From the NCBI RefSeq assembly GCF_036323735.1, contig NC_086023.1, forward strand, positions 12,542,501 to 12,606,500: DNA of 64,000 nt. The letters run 5' to 3'. The position numbers and the translations under genes are program-made. The notes below the pieces were generated by a model. It was not told where the DNA came from and did no database searches. It saw only the letters and a list, made by a program, of their open reading frames with translations. Positions 20,306 to 31,820 of the stretch are shown one piece after another (position 1 is the stretch's first letter; each line of letters begins with the position of its first letter). Source of the stretch: Rattus norvegicus (lineage: Eukaryota > Chordata > Mammalia > Rodentia > Muridae).

Positions 20306-22200
20306 CACATTCTTTTAAATGATCGATTGAAATTTAATCCTGGTCTTGGATTGAATTTAACAAGCGTTTTCTGTCCACATTACCTTGGTAAGCTTTCTCC
20401 TTTTTTGGCCACTTTTAGTGAGACTATTTTGACCTCATTGTGTTCTAGGAGTGCCTGTCAGCATAATTTACAAGTATACAGGATGCAATTTATAGAACAT
20501 TCTAAAGCCCTTGTCTAACTCCATTTGTAAGACACCTTGCACAGCTCCTTAAACAAATGATTTTCAATGAAAGACAGAGCAGTGGCGAAGTCCCATTGAC
20601 CCACCTCACATCCAATAGCAATGTGACCTCTTAAAATTGATTCGACATAGAGATCAGACAGCAGAGACAGTCTCTACAGGGTCCTTGAAGGGACACTCTT
20701 GAGCCCTGAAGCGCAGTCCTCCCTTTCTTTGATGACTTTGCCTTCTCTTTTTACAATAAGCAGTGACAAGTACCTTCCCAAAGAACATGGTGGCTTTGAG
20801 CATTCTGCCCATGCAAAAAAAGAGGACAGTTAGTTTTCTTCCTTTCTGCCTGAACGGGTACAAGTGCCACATCTGCCATCTGAACACGGTCACACAGCGA
20901 TTTCTCCACTGAACCAATGCATCGCATCCTGGAGACAACATCAAAAAGTTGGTGCTTTCAATTTCATCTTTTCCGGATGAAGAAAGAGAGACACCCAGCA
21001 AATAATGTACCCAGAATGAAAGCTAAGCAAATAACAGAATGTGTGCTTGGACCTCTGTGGTGTCCGAAACACTCATAGCCCTGCCAACCAAAGTCACAAA
21101 TACTTCATTTCCCTTCACTTTGAGTTCTTTCACACCAGGGGTGATTTTGATAATGAATTTCAAGACCAACATAATTGTTGGCCCTATGCTAAATGAACAC
21201 ATTGTCTCTCATGATTTTAAAACACACCCAGTCAGTCGCATTCACACTAACTGCTCTTAGTGTCTAGTAACTCAGATTCAGTGGCGCCACTGGATTCAGA
21301 ACTACAATGATTCTTTCATTTGATACAGCCCTGCCTACTGTTATTGTTAGAATTCAATCTCTTTTACTTTCACACTAAAATATTAGATTTTAATATTTAA
21401 TTTTTAATATGTGGGTTCATAAGCAATCTCCATCTCAAAGTCCTTAATTTATGGCAGTAACTTTACAACAGGTTTATTTATTAAGTCATGCCCCATCTGA
21501 AGAATGGCTACAGACATCAGACTATAGACATATTTCTTATTGTGTCAGTAAACTCTTCATCCTGGCTGGCTTCTGCTTGTATTTTTGCAATGGCTTTGTC
21601 TTGTGTTTTCATTCTAGTATGAGTCTCTGTTAGGAAATGGGACGTAATCAAGAATGTTACATGATACTGGTTATATTGAAAGGAAGGAAATAAAAATAAG
21701 AATGTCTGAGCAAGCAAAAGATCACGTGATAATGCAACAAAACTCCACTCTGCACATGCCCTGGGGAACCAGGCACTCTGCCTGGGACAGCATGGTCTTA
21801 TATTCCAGTCTAACTATCAAGGAATAAGCAACGTGAGACCTATTTCTTAAATACACATCTCCATAAATGCCAGCTCATTTTCAGCTACAATAAAGTGAAT
21901 CACAATAACACTAGCACAAAAGGTTAATTTTAGGTGAATTAGTGGAAGCACTATTGGCCAGCCTAAATTTAAACTTTAAATATAAAATGCTACTATGACT
22001 TTACGCTCTGCAAATATAATACGATTTCTACCGTAGACAAAACAATCAACAAATTCTCTCCCTCAGAAACAGATACTGCCCCATGTCTCACAGCTAACAC
22101 TCACCCTCAGATGGATTTGGTCCTAGGAGACAGATGATTCTGAGGAACCTACGAATAAGCTGATTTTCCACAAGCATGAGATAACCACACCCATCTATCC
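20306..22200. other. Upstream intergenic stretch, nothing recognised
   Basis: About 1.9 kb. A 115-codon minus-strand frame at 20654-21001 is the longest here; I do not recognise its product. Confidence 0.35.
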
Positions 22201-22204
22201 TCCC

Positions 22205-22405
22205 TTTACAAGTAGTGAATGAAGGAACATCTGTTGCTCTTGATGAAGACCCAGTTCAATTCCCAGCAGCCATATAATATTCACAAGACCCATAACCCCT
22301 GTTCCCGGGCATCTAGTGCCCTCTTCTGGCTCTGAGGCGTCAACCAGGCATGTGATGACACACATACATAGACAAAACACTCATACATTGAAAAAATTAA
22401 TACAT
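22205..22405 (+). mobile_element. B2/B3 SINE
   Basis: GTTCAATTCCCAGCAGCCAT (B box), CACAAGACCCATAACCCCTG, AGTGCCCTCTTCTGGC and GATGACACACATACATAGAC are B2-family blocks. It ends in AAAAAATTAATA. The head is worn. Confidence 0.82.
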
Positions 22406-22569
22406 TTTGAAAAAGGTTTTAACTAAAATATGCTGGCAATTTGTAAGGTAGGGTCTGAGGAATAGACAGGAATCAGGTTGAATATTTTGTGTTCAAATCA
22501 TGATGAAACCGTATACAATCAAGTCCAGATGATGTACTTTAATGTAGCATTCCTCTAGATACTTAGTAA

Positions 22570-22870
22570 TGTGGTTTGAATATGGTTATTTCTTGCTTGA
22601 AATTTGGTTGCCATTACAGCACTGAGGGGAGTGTGACCTCATGGGGAGGGACGGCTATGGTGGTGGGGTCCTCCTGAATCCAGTAAAGCTGTTGGTTAGT
22701 TAGTTCTTGGCTTGTCAGGTACCAAGAAGTAGTGACAGTTATCTGGGCTCTCATCTTTTATGCTTCACACACACTTACTCTGTAGAACTGAGAGCCTAAG
22801 TTTCTCTTCTCTAGTGAATCCAAGATTTCCTCCATCTTATGATATGTATTTGTTACTTTCAACATGCACT
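22570..22870. repeat. Old mammalian interspersed repeat, family unsure
   Basis: GTGGTTTGAATATGGTTATT, CACTGAGGGGAGTGTGACCT and CATGGGGAGGG resemble an old, widely spread mammalian element (LTR/MaLR or DNA type). Decay prevents a firm family call. Confidence 0.4.
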
Positions 22871-22964
22871 AACTCATTGGATCCATTTGGCCAAACTATT
22901 GCCAAAGCAAGATAGTGTTTTTTTTTAATTTCATAGTATTTAATCAAATGACATTATATTTTAA

Positions 22965-22985
22965 ACTTGCTTTATTGTATTTATT

Positions 22986-23032
<47 letters not shown>

Positions 23033-23255
23033 GAGAGACAGAGAGACCGAGAGAGAGACAGACAGAGACAGAGAGAAAGGGGAAGAGAGAGACAGAGACA
23101 CAGACAGAGCATATGTATGTGTAACCTTGTGTGTACCACAGAACATGTTTAGAGTCAGTTTTCTCCATCTGCGACATGAGTCCAAGAAGTAGATTAAACT
23201 CATCATTAAAAATGGTGGCAAGCATCTTTACCTGCTGAGCCAGTGGGCCAGCCCA
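22965..23255 (-). mobile_element. B3 SINE containing a microsatellite
   Basis: Minus orientation: tail side TTTATTGTATTTATTTGTG expands into (TG)n(GA)n. The head side CATCTTTACCTGCTGAGCCA GTGGGCCAGCCC is the reversed tRNA-like start (to 23254). Confidence 0.75.
22986..23110. repeat. (TG)n(AG)n/(ACAG)n microsatellite
   Basis: Twelve TG units, about eleven GA units, then GACAGAGA-type repeats. It lies in the tail region of a B3. Confidence 0.95.
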
Positions 23256-23692
23256 CAAAACTTGTTCAATAAAGCCAAGACTGTAAGACTATTTTAGAAA
23301 TTTAACAAGGCACCAGGTTATGAACATTTTATATTTTATTGTATCATTTTCAAAATAACAATTAGGCAAAACAAAGTCAGACAATGACAGAATCATGTTC
23401 CTAGTAAAGTGAAAGGCACAAATACTCTGTTGTGTGTGGTGAATAATGTACTGAGTATTGTTTCTTTAACAAAATCTCAAAAGCCCTATTTTATCAGTAA
23501 AGACTCAAGAGCCAGATGCTGGGGTGAAAGCCTGCTAGTTCAAAAAGCAATCACCTCACCTTCTTCCTCAGCTGCTGTCCCAAAAGGAAAAGCAAGCTCT
23601 CCTCTCCATGACATCTTAAAAACTCTTCAAACTGAATGCCCCTCCCTTCTACTTCCTGTGCATCTCCTTACTTATCCCTGCGCGTCTTCCTG
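23256..23692. other. Non-coding stretch, nothing recognised
   Basis: A 101-codon plus frame (23409-23714) runs into the following B2 and is not credible as a gene. Confidence 0.4.
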
Positions 23693-23901
23693 GCTCCCTC
23701 TTTCATTTTTTTAAAACATTTATTGTATGTATGTGAGTACACTGTAGCTGTCTTCAGACACACCAGAAGAGGGCATCACATTCCCACTACAGATGGTTGT
23801 GAGCCACCATGTGGTTGCTGGGAATTGAACTCAGGACCTCTGGAAGAGCAGTCAGTGCTCTTAACCACTGAGCTGTCTCTGAAAACCCCTAGCTCCCTCT
23901 T
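23693..23901 (-). mobile_element. B2 SINE with target duplication
   Basis: Minus-strand B2, well preserved: TTTATTGTATGTATGTGAGT, CTTCAGACACACCAGAAGAG, GAGCCACCATGTGGTTGCTG, TTGAACTCAGGACCTCTGGA and CTCTTAACCACTGAGC. GCTCCCTCTT at 23693-23702 and 23892-23901 is a 10-bp target duplication. Confidence 0.94.
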
Positions 23902-24636
23902 ACTCTTTATATTTTTCACTATGTTTACTCCATATCAACTGATCGATCCTCTGCATCTTGACTTTCTTTAATCCTGTTTACAATAAACAGAAAACTTTTG
24001 GATTAAAAGTGTGTACCAAGGCTGAGCCATACAACTAGAAACAGGTCTTTCCAGTCAATAACACAATCTCAGGGTTCACAGTATGATGAAATATCCTGCA
24101 ACACTGGGAGCAGAATCTAAAGCCTTGCCCACATTCCACCACTACATATACCCCAACCTCAAGACATCTTTGTAAAGTGTGTTTTCTCTGCTCCCCCAAA
24201 TAAATGGTTTTTCCTGTCATTTGTAATGTCTGCTGATACCTTTATAATTTAGTGCTTTCCAAGGACTTGAAGTTTTTCAAAGTTTTTACAAAGGCAGCTG
24301 AACTAGCTTTGGTGTCAAAGCCGGAATTGAAGCATAGATCTGGCAACTGTGCGATTCCCTGTTGCCTGTCCTTACCACTCTGTATTTAGACAAGAATAGG
24401 AAGCAGTAGTTGGGCAATAAAACTCCACACTAATTGTGGTGGGATACGAAATTTCAAATATGATCAGTTTGAGTCTAAAAGTCTGTGTTCTTTCTATTTA
24501 TTACACAGGACCAATTTTAATTCTTATCGTTTTCAGTACTGCTAAAGAAATATTCATGACAGGTGATGAAATGTGTGACAATTTTATTAATGATCACTAT
24601 GATAGGTGAGGGGCTGTGTGCTGCAGAGGTCACAGA
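23902..24636. other. Non-coding stretch, nothing recognised
   Basis: No gene or clear repeat. Confidence 0.4.
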
Positions 24637-24766
24637 TTAGGGTCAGTTTCTTTCTTTCTTTTTTTTTTTCTTTTTTTCGGAGCTGGGGACCGAACCCAGG
24701 GCCTTGTGCTTGCTAGGCAAGCGCTCTACCACTGAGCTAAATCCCCAACCCCTTAGGGTCAGTTTC
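24637..24766 (-). mobile_element. ID SINE (rat) with perfect target duplication
   Basis: The core at about 24679-24752 is nearly identical to the ID at 7849-7921 (three substitutions by eye, two at former CpGs). T-rich tail at 24651-24677. TTAGGGTCAGTTTC stands at 24637-24650 and 24753-24766, an exact 14-bp duplication. A recent insertion. Confidence 0.97.
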
Positions 24767-26102
24767 AAACACCAGTGGCCGTGTTAGCATCCACAGCAAA
24801 GGAGCGGGGTGAAAAAATAAGTGAATGAAAGACAAGATATCTGAATACTTCAGGAAGATTGTGACTAGATCAATAACTTTTGTTCTTCCTAAAAATAGAG
24901 CAAATGGACACAAACATCTCAAAGTTGAGGTCTGATTAGAGAAGGACCCAAGGAATCTGACTGAAGACAGATCAAGGAGATAGCTCTAAATATTCACTAA
25001 CCCTTCTATTAAATGGCAAATATTAGTAATCAATGTGCTTCATAAAATGTGTTTGTACATTATAATATATTTTTGATGTTTTTTCACTATTTTTATAGAA
25101 ATGATGCAATATTAGAAAATATATAGATGTATGAATTATGAAATTACAATGTTTTTTAGCATTCCAAAAATTTTCCTCACTATGAGCAGAATGTCCCTCC
25201 CATGGCTAGTCTACTTTTAAAGATAGCAAAAAGACTGGGGGATCACATTTTTTGCATGTAGAGTGGACAATCAGAGGCACACTCCCTTCTGGCCCACATA
25301 CCCTAAGAGATAATGGTTTTCTCTTTAATTCTTCCCAGGCTAAGTGATAAGCAACTGAAGGTCATCCTCGTAGATGAGAGATGTCTGAAATTAGTCAAAA
25401 TAGCCAATCCTAACCTGGTCACCTTATTCTGGCTTTTCTCCAGAAATTCCAAGGAGCTCATGATCTAGGCTTTCCCAGCATGTTCTCCATACTATCCAGA
25501 TGCTCCCGACCAAATACTTACTCTTTGGCAACCATGTGTTTAAGGCTAGTATGAAGGTACTGTAAATTGATGCATAATTAATTCATCCCACATACAAAAC
25601 ACCCTAGCCCAGCAACACAGTTCATTGTGGAACATCAGTGGGTTTTCACTTGTGACCCATGTGGCCTTCTAAGAGCTGTTGTTGCTATTATCAGGAGAAA
25701 AGACTGTACCACATGCTGTTTCCCAAGGAAAAGATACGAATTCACATTCTTAATTATGGTTTCAGCTACACACATGCCCACCACTGTCAAAGTCAAATTC
25801 TGGTGAGTAGAAAAATTATGGACTGCTATGTCATCTACAAAACCAACTTTCCATGACTATAAGTCTTTCCTGGGTGAATTGTGAATGCAGTGGGCTGACA
25901 ATTACAGAGAGAACACAGAGCAAACTTATGTACTCTGAATCCTAGCTCCAGAACATATCAACTCTCACATCTGCCCAAGTAGGTCTAGAAGCCTCACCTT
26001 CTTCTAATGTAACATTAAATACATCAATAAACCTAATGTAGGGTTCTGATGAACCAAGATTTGAGGTAATTTCTTGTTATTTTTAGATACACGGTATTTT
26101 TA
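24767..26102. other. Non-coding stretch, nothing recognised
   Basis: About 1.3 kb of AT-rich DNA between an ID and an L1. No supported feature. Confidence 0.4.
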
Positions 26103-26347
26103 ACCATCAAACATTTTTTTCCTTTTTTTCTTTATTAACTTGAGTATTTCTTATTTACATTTCAAATGTTATTGCCTTTCCCAGTTTCCAGGCCAACATC
26201 CCTCTAACCCCTCCCCCTCCCCATCTTCCCCCCATTACCACCCTCCCCCCAAAAATCACATGCACTGGGGGTTCAGTCTTAGCAAGACCAAGGGCTTCCC
26301 CTTCCACTGGTTCTCTTACTAGGCTATTCATTGCTACCTATGAGGTA

Positions 26348-26437
26348 TTAGGGTTAGGGTTAGGGTTAGGGTTAGGGTTAGGGTTAGGGTTAGGGTTAGG
26401 GTTAGGGTTAGGGTTAGGGTTAGGGTTTGGGTTAGGG
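26348..26437. repeat. Interstitial telomere-type (TTAGGG)15 array inside L1-A 3' UTR
   Basis: Thirteen exact TTAGGG units (26348-26425), one TTTGGG, and one more TTAGGG to 26437. The left flank CTACCTATGAGGTA and right flank TCCAGGGTCAGTCCAT are ordinary L1 3' UTR: in L1-B (37218-37250) the same site reads CTATGAGGTTAGAGTCCAGG. So the array replaces or expands a GGTTAGRGTCC motif within the element. Confidence 0.97.
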
Positions 26438-26911
26438 TCCAGGGTCAGTCCATATATACTCTTTAGGTAGTGACTTAGTCCCTGGAGGCTCTGGTTACTT
26501 GGCATTGTTCTTTATATGGGGTCTAGAGCCCCTTCAAGCTCTTCCAGTTCTTTCCCTGATTACTTCAACAAGGGTCCCGTTCTCAGTTCAGTGGTTTGCT
26601 GCTGGCATTCGCCTATGTATTTGCTGTATTCTGGCTGTGTCTCTCAGGAGAGATCTACATCCGTCTCCTGTCAGCCTGCACTTCTTTGCTTCATCCATCT
26701 TGTCTAATTGGGTGACTGTATATGTATGGGCCACATGTGGGGCAGGCTCTGAATGGATGTTCCTTCTGCCTCTGTTTTAATCTTTGCCTCCCTATTCCCT
26801 GCCAAGGGTATTCTTGTTCCCCTTTTAAAGAAGGAGTGAAGCATTCACATTTTGATCATCCGTCTTGAGTTTCATGTGTTCTGTGCATCTAATGTAATTC
26901 AAGCATTTGGG

Positions 26912-28988
26912 CTAATAGTCACTTATCAATGAGTGCATACCATGTGTGTTTTCCTGTGATTGGGTTACCTCACTCAGGATGATATTTTCCAGTTCCAACC
27001 ATTTGCCTACGAATTTCATAAAGTCATTGTTTTTGATAGCTGAGTAATATTCCATTGTGTAGATGTACCACATTTTCTGAATCCATTCCTCTGTTGAAGG
27101 GCATCTGGGTTCTTTCCAACTTCTGGCTATTACAAATAAGGCTGCTATGAATATAGTGGAGCATGTGTTTTTGTTATATGTTGGAGCATCTTTTGGGTAC
27201 ATGCCCAGAAGAGGTTTAGCTGGGTCTTTAGGTACTGCAATGTCCAATTTTCTGAGGAACCTCCAGACTGATTTCCAGAATGGTTTTACCAGTCTGCAAT
27301 CCCACCAACAATGGAGGAGTGTTCCTCTTTCACCGCATCCTCACCAGCATTTGCTGAGTTTTTGATCTTAGCCATTCTCACTGGTGTGAGGTGAAATCTC
27401 AGGGTTGTTTTGATTTGCATTTCCCTTATGACTAAAGATGTTGAACATTTCTTTAGGTGTTTCTCAGCCATTCGGCATGCCTCAGCTGTGAATTCTTTGT
27501 TTAGTTCTGAACCCACCTGGGCTCTTTTTGGTTGGGAGACCTTTAATGACTGCTTCTATTTCTCTAGGAGTTATGAGGTTATTTAAATGGTTTATCTGTC
27601 CCTGATTTACCTTCGGTACCTGGTATCTGTCTAGGAAATTGTCCATTTCCCGCATATTTTCAAGTTTTGTTGAATATAGGCTTTTGTAGGAGGATCTGAT
27701 GATTTTTGAATATCCTCTGATTCTGTAGTTATGTCTCCCTTTTCATTTCTGATTTTCTTAATTTTGACACACTCTCAGTGTCCTCTGGTTTGTCTGGCTA
27801 AGGGTTTATCTATCTTGTTGATTTTCTCAAAGATCCAACTTTTGGTTCTGTTGATTCTTTCTATGGTCCTTTTTGTTTCTACTTGGTTGATTTCAGCTCT
27901 GAGTTTGATTATTTCCTGCCTTCTACTCCTCCTGGGTGTATTTGCTTCTTTTTGTTCTAGAGCTTTTAGGTGTGCTGTCAAGCTGGTGACATATGCTCTC
28001 TCCTGTTTCTTTCTGCCGGCACTCAGAGCTATGAGTTTTCCTCTTAGCACAGCTTTCATTGTGTCCCGTAAGTTTGGGTATGTTGTACCTTCATTTTCAT
28101 TAAATTCTAAAAAGTCTTTAATTTCCTTCTTTATTTCTTCTTTGACCAGGTTATCATTGAGTCGAGCATTGTTCAACGTCCATGAATATGTGAGCATTCT
28201 TCCTTATTGTTATTGAAGACCAGCTTCAGCCCATGGTGGTCTGCTAGGACACATGGGATTATTTCTATCTTTCTGAATCTGTTGAGGCCAGGTTTTTGAC
28301 CAATTATATGGTCAATTTTGGAGAAAGTACCATGAGGTGGTGAGAAGAGTGTATATCCTTTTGCTTTAGGATAGAATATTCTATAAGTATCTGTTATGTC
28401 CATTTAGTTCATGACTTCTCTTAGTCTGACTATGTCTCTGTTTAATTTCTGTTTCCATGACCTGTCCATTGATGAGAGTGGGGTGTTGAAATCTCCTACT
28501 ATTATTGTGTGAGGTGCAATGTGTGTTTCGAGCTTTAGTAAGGTTTCTTTTATGTATATTGGTGCCCTTGTATTTGAAGCATAGATATTTAGGATTGAGA
28601 GTTCATCTTGGTGGATTTTTCCTTTGATGAATATGAAGTGTCCTTCCTTATCTTTTCTGATGACTTTTAGTTGAAAATTTACTTTATTCGATATTAGAAT
28701 TGCTACTCCAGCTTGCTTCTTCTGACCATTTGCTTGGAAAGTTGTTTTCCAGCCTTTCACTCTGAGGTAGTGTCTGTCTTTGTCTCTGAGGTGTGTTTCC
28801 TGTAGGCAGCAGAATGAAGGGTCCACGTTGTGTATCCAGTTTGTTAATCTATGTCTTTTTATTGGGGAGTTGACACCATTGATGTTGAGAGATATTAAGG
28901 AATAGTGATTATTGCTTCCTGTTATATTCATATTTGGATGTGAGGTTATGTTTGTGTGCTTTTCTTCTCTTTGTTTTGTTGCCAAGAT
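26912..28988 (-). pseudogene. L1-A ORF2 (endonuclease/RT), internally deleted
   Basis: The endonuclease domain is readable from 28985: HYSLISLNINGVNSPIKRHR, CCLQETHL (catalytic Glu), VGDFNTPLS (catalytic Asp/Asn) and, after a stop at 28404, LADHHGLKLVF (catalytic Asp-His). The first in-frame codon after ORF1 is TTG, not ATG. From about 27512 the text jumps to the C-terminal zinc-knuckle region (MAEKHLKKCSTSLVIREMQI), so the palm domain with its FADD motif is gone. It ends MHSLISDY and stop at 26912. Confidence 0.9.
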
Positions 28989-28990
28989 GA

Positions 28991-30066
28991 TTAGTTTCTT
29001 GCTTCTTCTAGGGTATAGCTTGCCTCCTTATGTTGGGCTTTACCATTTATTATCCTTTGTAGAGCTGGATTTGTAGAAAGATATTGTGTATATTTGGTTT
29101 TGTCATGGAATATCTTGGTTTCTCCATCTATGTTAATTGAGAGTTTTGCAGGATACAGTAACCTGGGCTGGCATTTGTGTTCTCTTAGGGTCTGTATGAC
29201 ATCTGTCCAGGATCTTCTGGCTTTCATAGTCTCTGGCGAGATGTCTGGTGTGATTCTGATAGGTCTGCCTTTATGTGTTACTTGACCTTTTTCCCTTACT
29301 GCTTTTAATATTCTTTCTTTATTTTGTGCATGTGATATTTTGACTATTATGTGACAGGAGGAGTTTCTTTTCTGGTACAATCTATTTGGCATTCTGTAGG
29401 CTTCTTGTATGCTTATGGGCATCTCTTTCTTTAGGTTAGGGAAGTTTTCTTCTATGATTTTGTTGAAGATATTTACTGGTCCTTTGAGCTGGGAGTCTTT
29501 ACACTCTTCTATACCTATTATCTTTAGGTTTGATCTTCTCATTGAGTCCTGGATTTCCTGTATGTTTTGGACCAGTAGCTTTTTATATTTTACATTATCT
29601 TTGACAGTTGTGTCAATAATTTCTATGGAATCTTCTGCTCCTGAGATTCTCTCTACTATCTCTTGTATTCTGTTGGTGATGCTTGTAGCTACAGCTCCTT
29701 GTCTCTTCCTTTAATTTTCTATATCCAGGGTTTTTTCCCTGTGTTCTTCTTGATTGCTTCTATTTCCATTTTTATTTCCTTCAACTGTTTGATTGTGTTT
29801 TCCTGAAATTCTTTCAGGGATTTTTGTGATTCCTCTCTATAGGCTTCTACTTGTTTATTTATGTTTTCCTGTGTTTCTCTAAGGGAGTTCTTCATGTCTT
29901 TCTTGAAGTTCTCCATCATCATGATCAAATATGATTTTAAATTTAGATCTTGCTTTTGTGGTGTGTTTGGATATTCAGTGTTTGCTTTGTTGGGAGGATT
30001 GGGCTCCGATGATGCCATGTAGTCTTGGTTTCTGTTGCTTGGGTTCCTGCGCTTGCTTCTCACCAT
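28991..30066 (-). pseudogene. L1-A ORF1 (RNA-binding protein), broken
   Basis: ORF1 starts at 30066 with MVRSKRRNPSNRNQDYMASS. The first about 115 codons include a run of heptad-like, Lys/Glu-rich sequence (coiled coil that trimerises ORF1p). Frameshifts and stops between about 29719 and 29540 break it. The C-terminal part (29542-28991) keeps the RRM and C-terminal domain signature (SHAQNKERILKAVREKGQV; KARRSWTDVIQTLREHKCQP) and ends EEARN. In intact L1 this protein coats the RNA in the ribonucleoprotein particle. Not functional here. Confidence 0.9.
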
Positions 30067-30653
30067 CAGATTATCTCTGGTGTTACTTTTTTCTGCTATT
30101 TCTGACAGTGGCTAGACTGTCCTATAGGCCTGTGTGTCAGGAGTCCTGTAGACCTGTTTCCTGTTTGCTTTCAGCCAGTTATGGGAACAGAGTGTTCTGC
30201 TTTCGGGCGTGTAGTTTTTTCTTGTCTACAGGTCTTCAGCTATTCCTGTGGGCCTGTGTCCTGAGTTCACCAGGCACGTCACTTGGAGCAGAAAAGTTGC
30301 TCTTACCTGTGGTCCCGAGGCCCATGTTTGCTTGTAGGGTGTTGCTTATGAGCTCTCCTCGAGGGCAGCATCCAGGAGGACCTGCGCCGCCTTTTCTGGG
30401 AGCCCCCGTTCACCAGGGTTCCAGATGGCGTTTTGTGTTTTCCTCTGGAGTCAGAAATATGGGCAGAGTGTAGTCTCTTCTGGCTTCCCAGGCGTGTCTG
30501 CCTCTCTGAAGGTTTAGCTCTCCCTCCCACGGGATTTGGGTGCAGAGAACTGTTGATCCGGTCCCTTCAGGTTCCTGATGTGTCTGGGGCACAGGGGACC
30601 TGCAGCTCCAGTGCCCCTATCTTCCGGGTCCCAGAGGCCATATATCCATCAAA

Positions 30654-30770
30654 TTTTTAAAATATGGTTGCCAAAGTATTCAATGAGAATTACTGCTGAT
30701 AGCAGGACATTAACACGCACCATCTGTTTTCCTTCCTTCCTGCACTTTTAAAGGTAAGGAAAGTCTAATC
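30654..30770. other. Short unique stretch
   Basis: No feature recognised. Confidence 0.4.
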
Positions 30771-30853
30771 AGAAAAAAAGTGGCCAGGCTGGAGAGATGG
30801 CTCAGCCGTTAAAGGCTTGGCTCACAACCAAAAATATAAGAAAAAAAGGGGCC
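30771..30853 (+). mobile_element. Short B2-headed SINE with target duplication
   Basis: The first part (30787-30811, GGCTGGAGAGATGGCTCAGC...) is the B2 head including the A box. It then jumps to GGCTCACAACCAAAAATATA, so about 70 bp of the B2 middle with the B box is missing. AGAAAAAAAGTGGCC (30771-30785) and AGAAAAAAAGGGGCC (30839-30853) form a 15-bp duplication with one mismatch. Confidence 0.8.
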
Positions 30854-31820
30854 TACTCTTCTCATTTGTCTGAACATCATAATGTGAAATGATTTCTATC
30901 TTACCGATCAATTACTGAGGACAATCTGGAGATTTATAACTGAGTAGACTATATATACTTGTCAAGGTTAAAAAGAAAAAGAGAAGAAATAAAAAGTAAC
31001 CAAACTAACTTGAAGTCATTGTATCAAACTAATACATTTAGATTTCATTTGGAGGTAGAAAAGTTAAGCTCCCTGGACTTATTTACAACAATATATTCTC
31101 TTTTATGTTGGAGCTCTACTAATACCTGTTACTGATAACTTTTTGGGTTTGGTGTTCATACGTTATTCTAAAAACACTAACAGAACTTTCAACTTTAAAT
31201 GAAGATATTTCTCCAGCCAATGCTTTAGACATCTAAAAATGTTTTAAGGATGACAATTCTGCATATGGTGTTATCAATTTTAAAAGGAGTCCTCTTTCTA
31301 CATGTTACAAAGCTACCATAAACATCCAGACAGCTAATTCCCAAAACTGAGTATTAAGCTAGGACTAATGTAAGTAAAACTTGTGGATCCCAGAAGAGGA
31401 TGTGGAGCCCTAGATTGTGTTCAATTCTCTTGCTAATCATCACCATATATTCCTGTCCTTTGAGTTCTTCTCAGATAATATCTATGGTTTCTATAGCATC
31501 GTGTGCCCCATGGAAAAAAAAGGACATTTATTTACCCCTTCACTATTAACCACAAGAAAAAGGACTTATAGGATAATTCCAGCTAAGATGAACAATCCAA
31601 TACATCAATACAATCTAGTATTTGAAATACTGACCAATGTAATTAGACAAGAAAAGGAAATGGAAAATCACATTGGAGTAAAAAAAATGACATTTCAAAG
31701 GATGAAATACAAAATGGCCAACAGAAACAAGACAGGAGAAGGTCAACATCTCCAGCTATGAGAGAAATGAATCCACACTGATATTCTCCTCACCCCAGTC
31801 AAAAATGACTGTCATCAAGT
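30854..31820. other. Non-coding stretch, nothing recognised
   Basis: About 970 bp of AT-rich DNA. The plus frame 31417-31761 (114 codons) has no recognised product. Confidence 0.35.

Larger units (their letters stand above)
26104..30653 (-). mobile_element. Rat L1 copy 'A', internally deleted, 4.5 kb
   Basis: In element order (minus strand): truncated 5' UTR (30648-30067), ORF1, ORF2 with about 1.8 kb missing, 3' UTR with an embedded telomere-type array, and tail (26111-26130). Comparison with copy B shows the gap at about 27512: text equivalent to 38314-40109 of B is absent, which removes the catalytic RT core. CCATCAAA at 26104-26111 and 30646-30653 may be the target duplication; it is short. 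The copy looks close to B, so it belongs to a fairly young rat L1 family, but it cannot move. Confidence 0.93.

Noticed and set aside
26348..26437. A true chromosome end or subtelomere
   Set aside because: L1 3' UTR continues without a break on both sides and unique DNA follows; it is an interstitial array.
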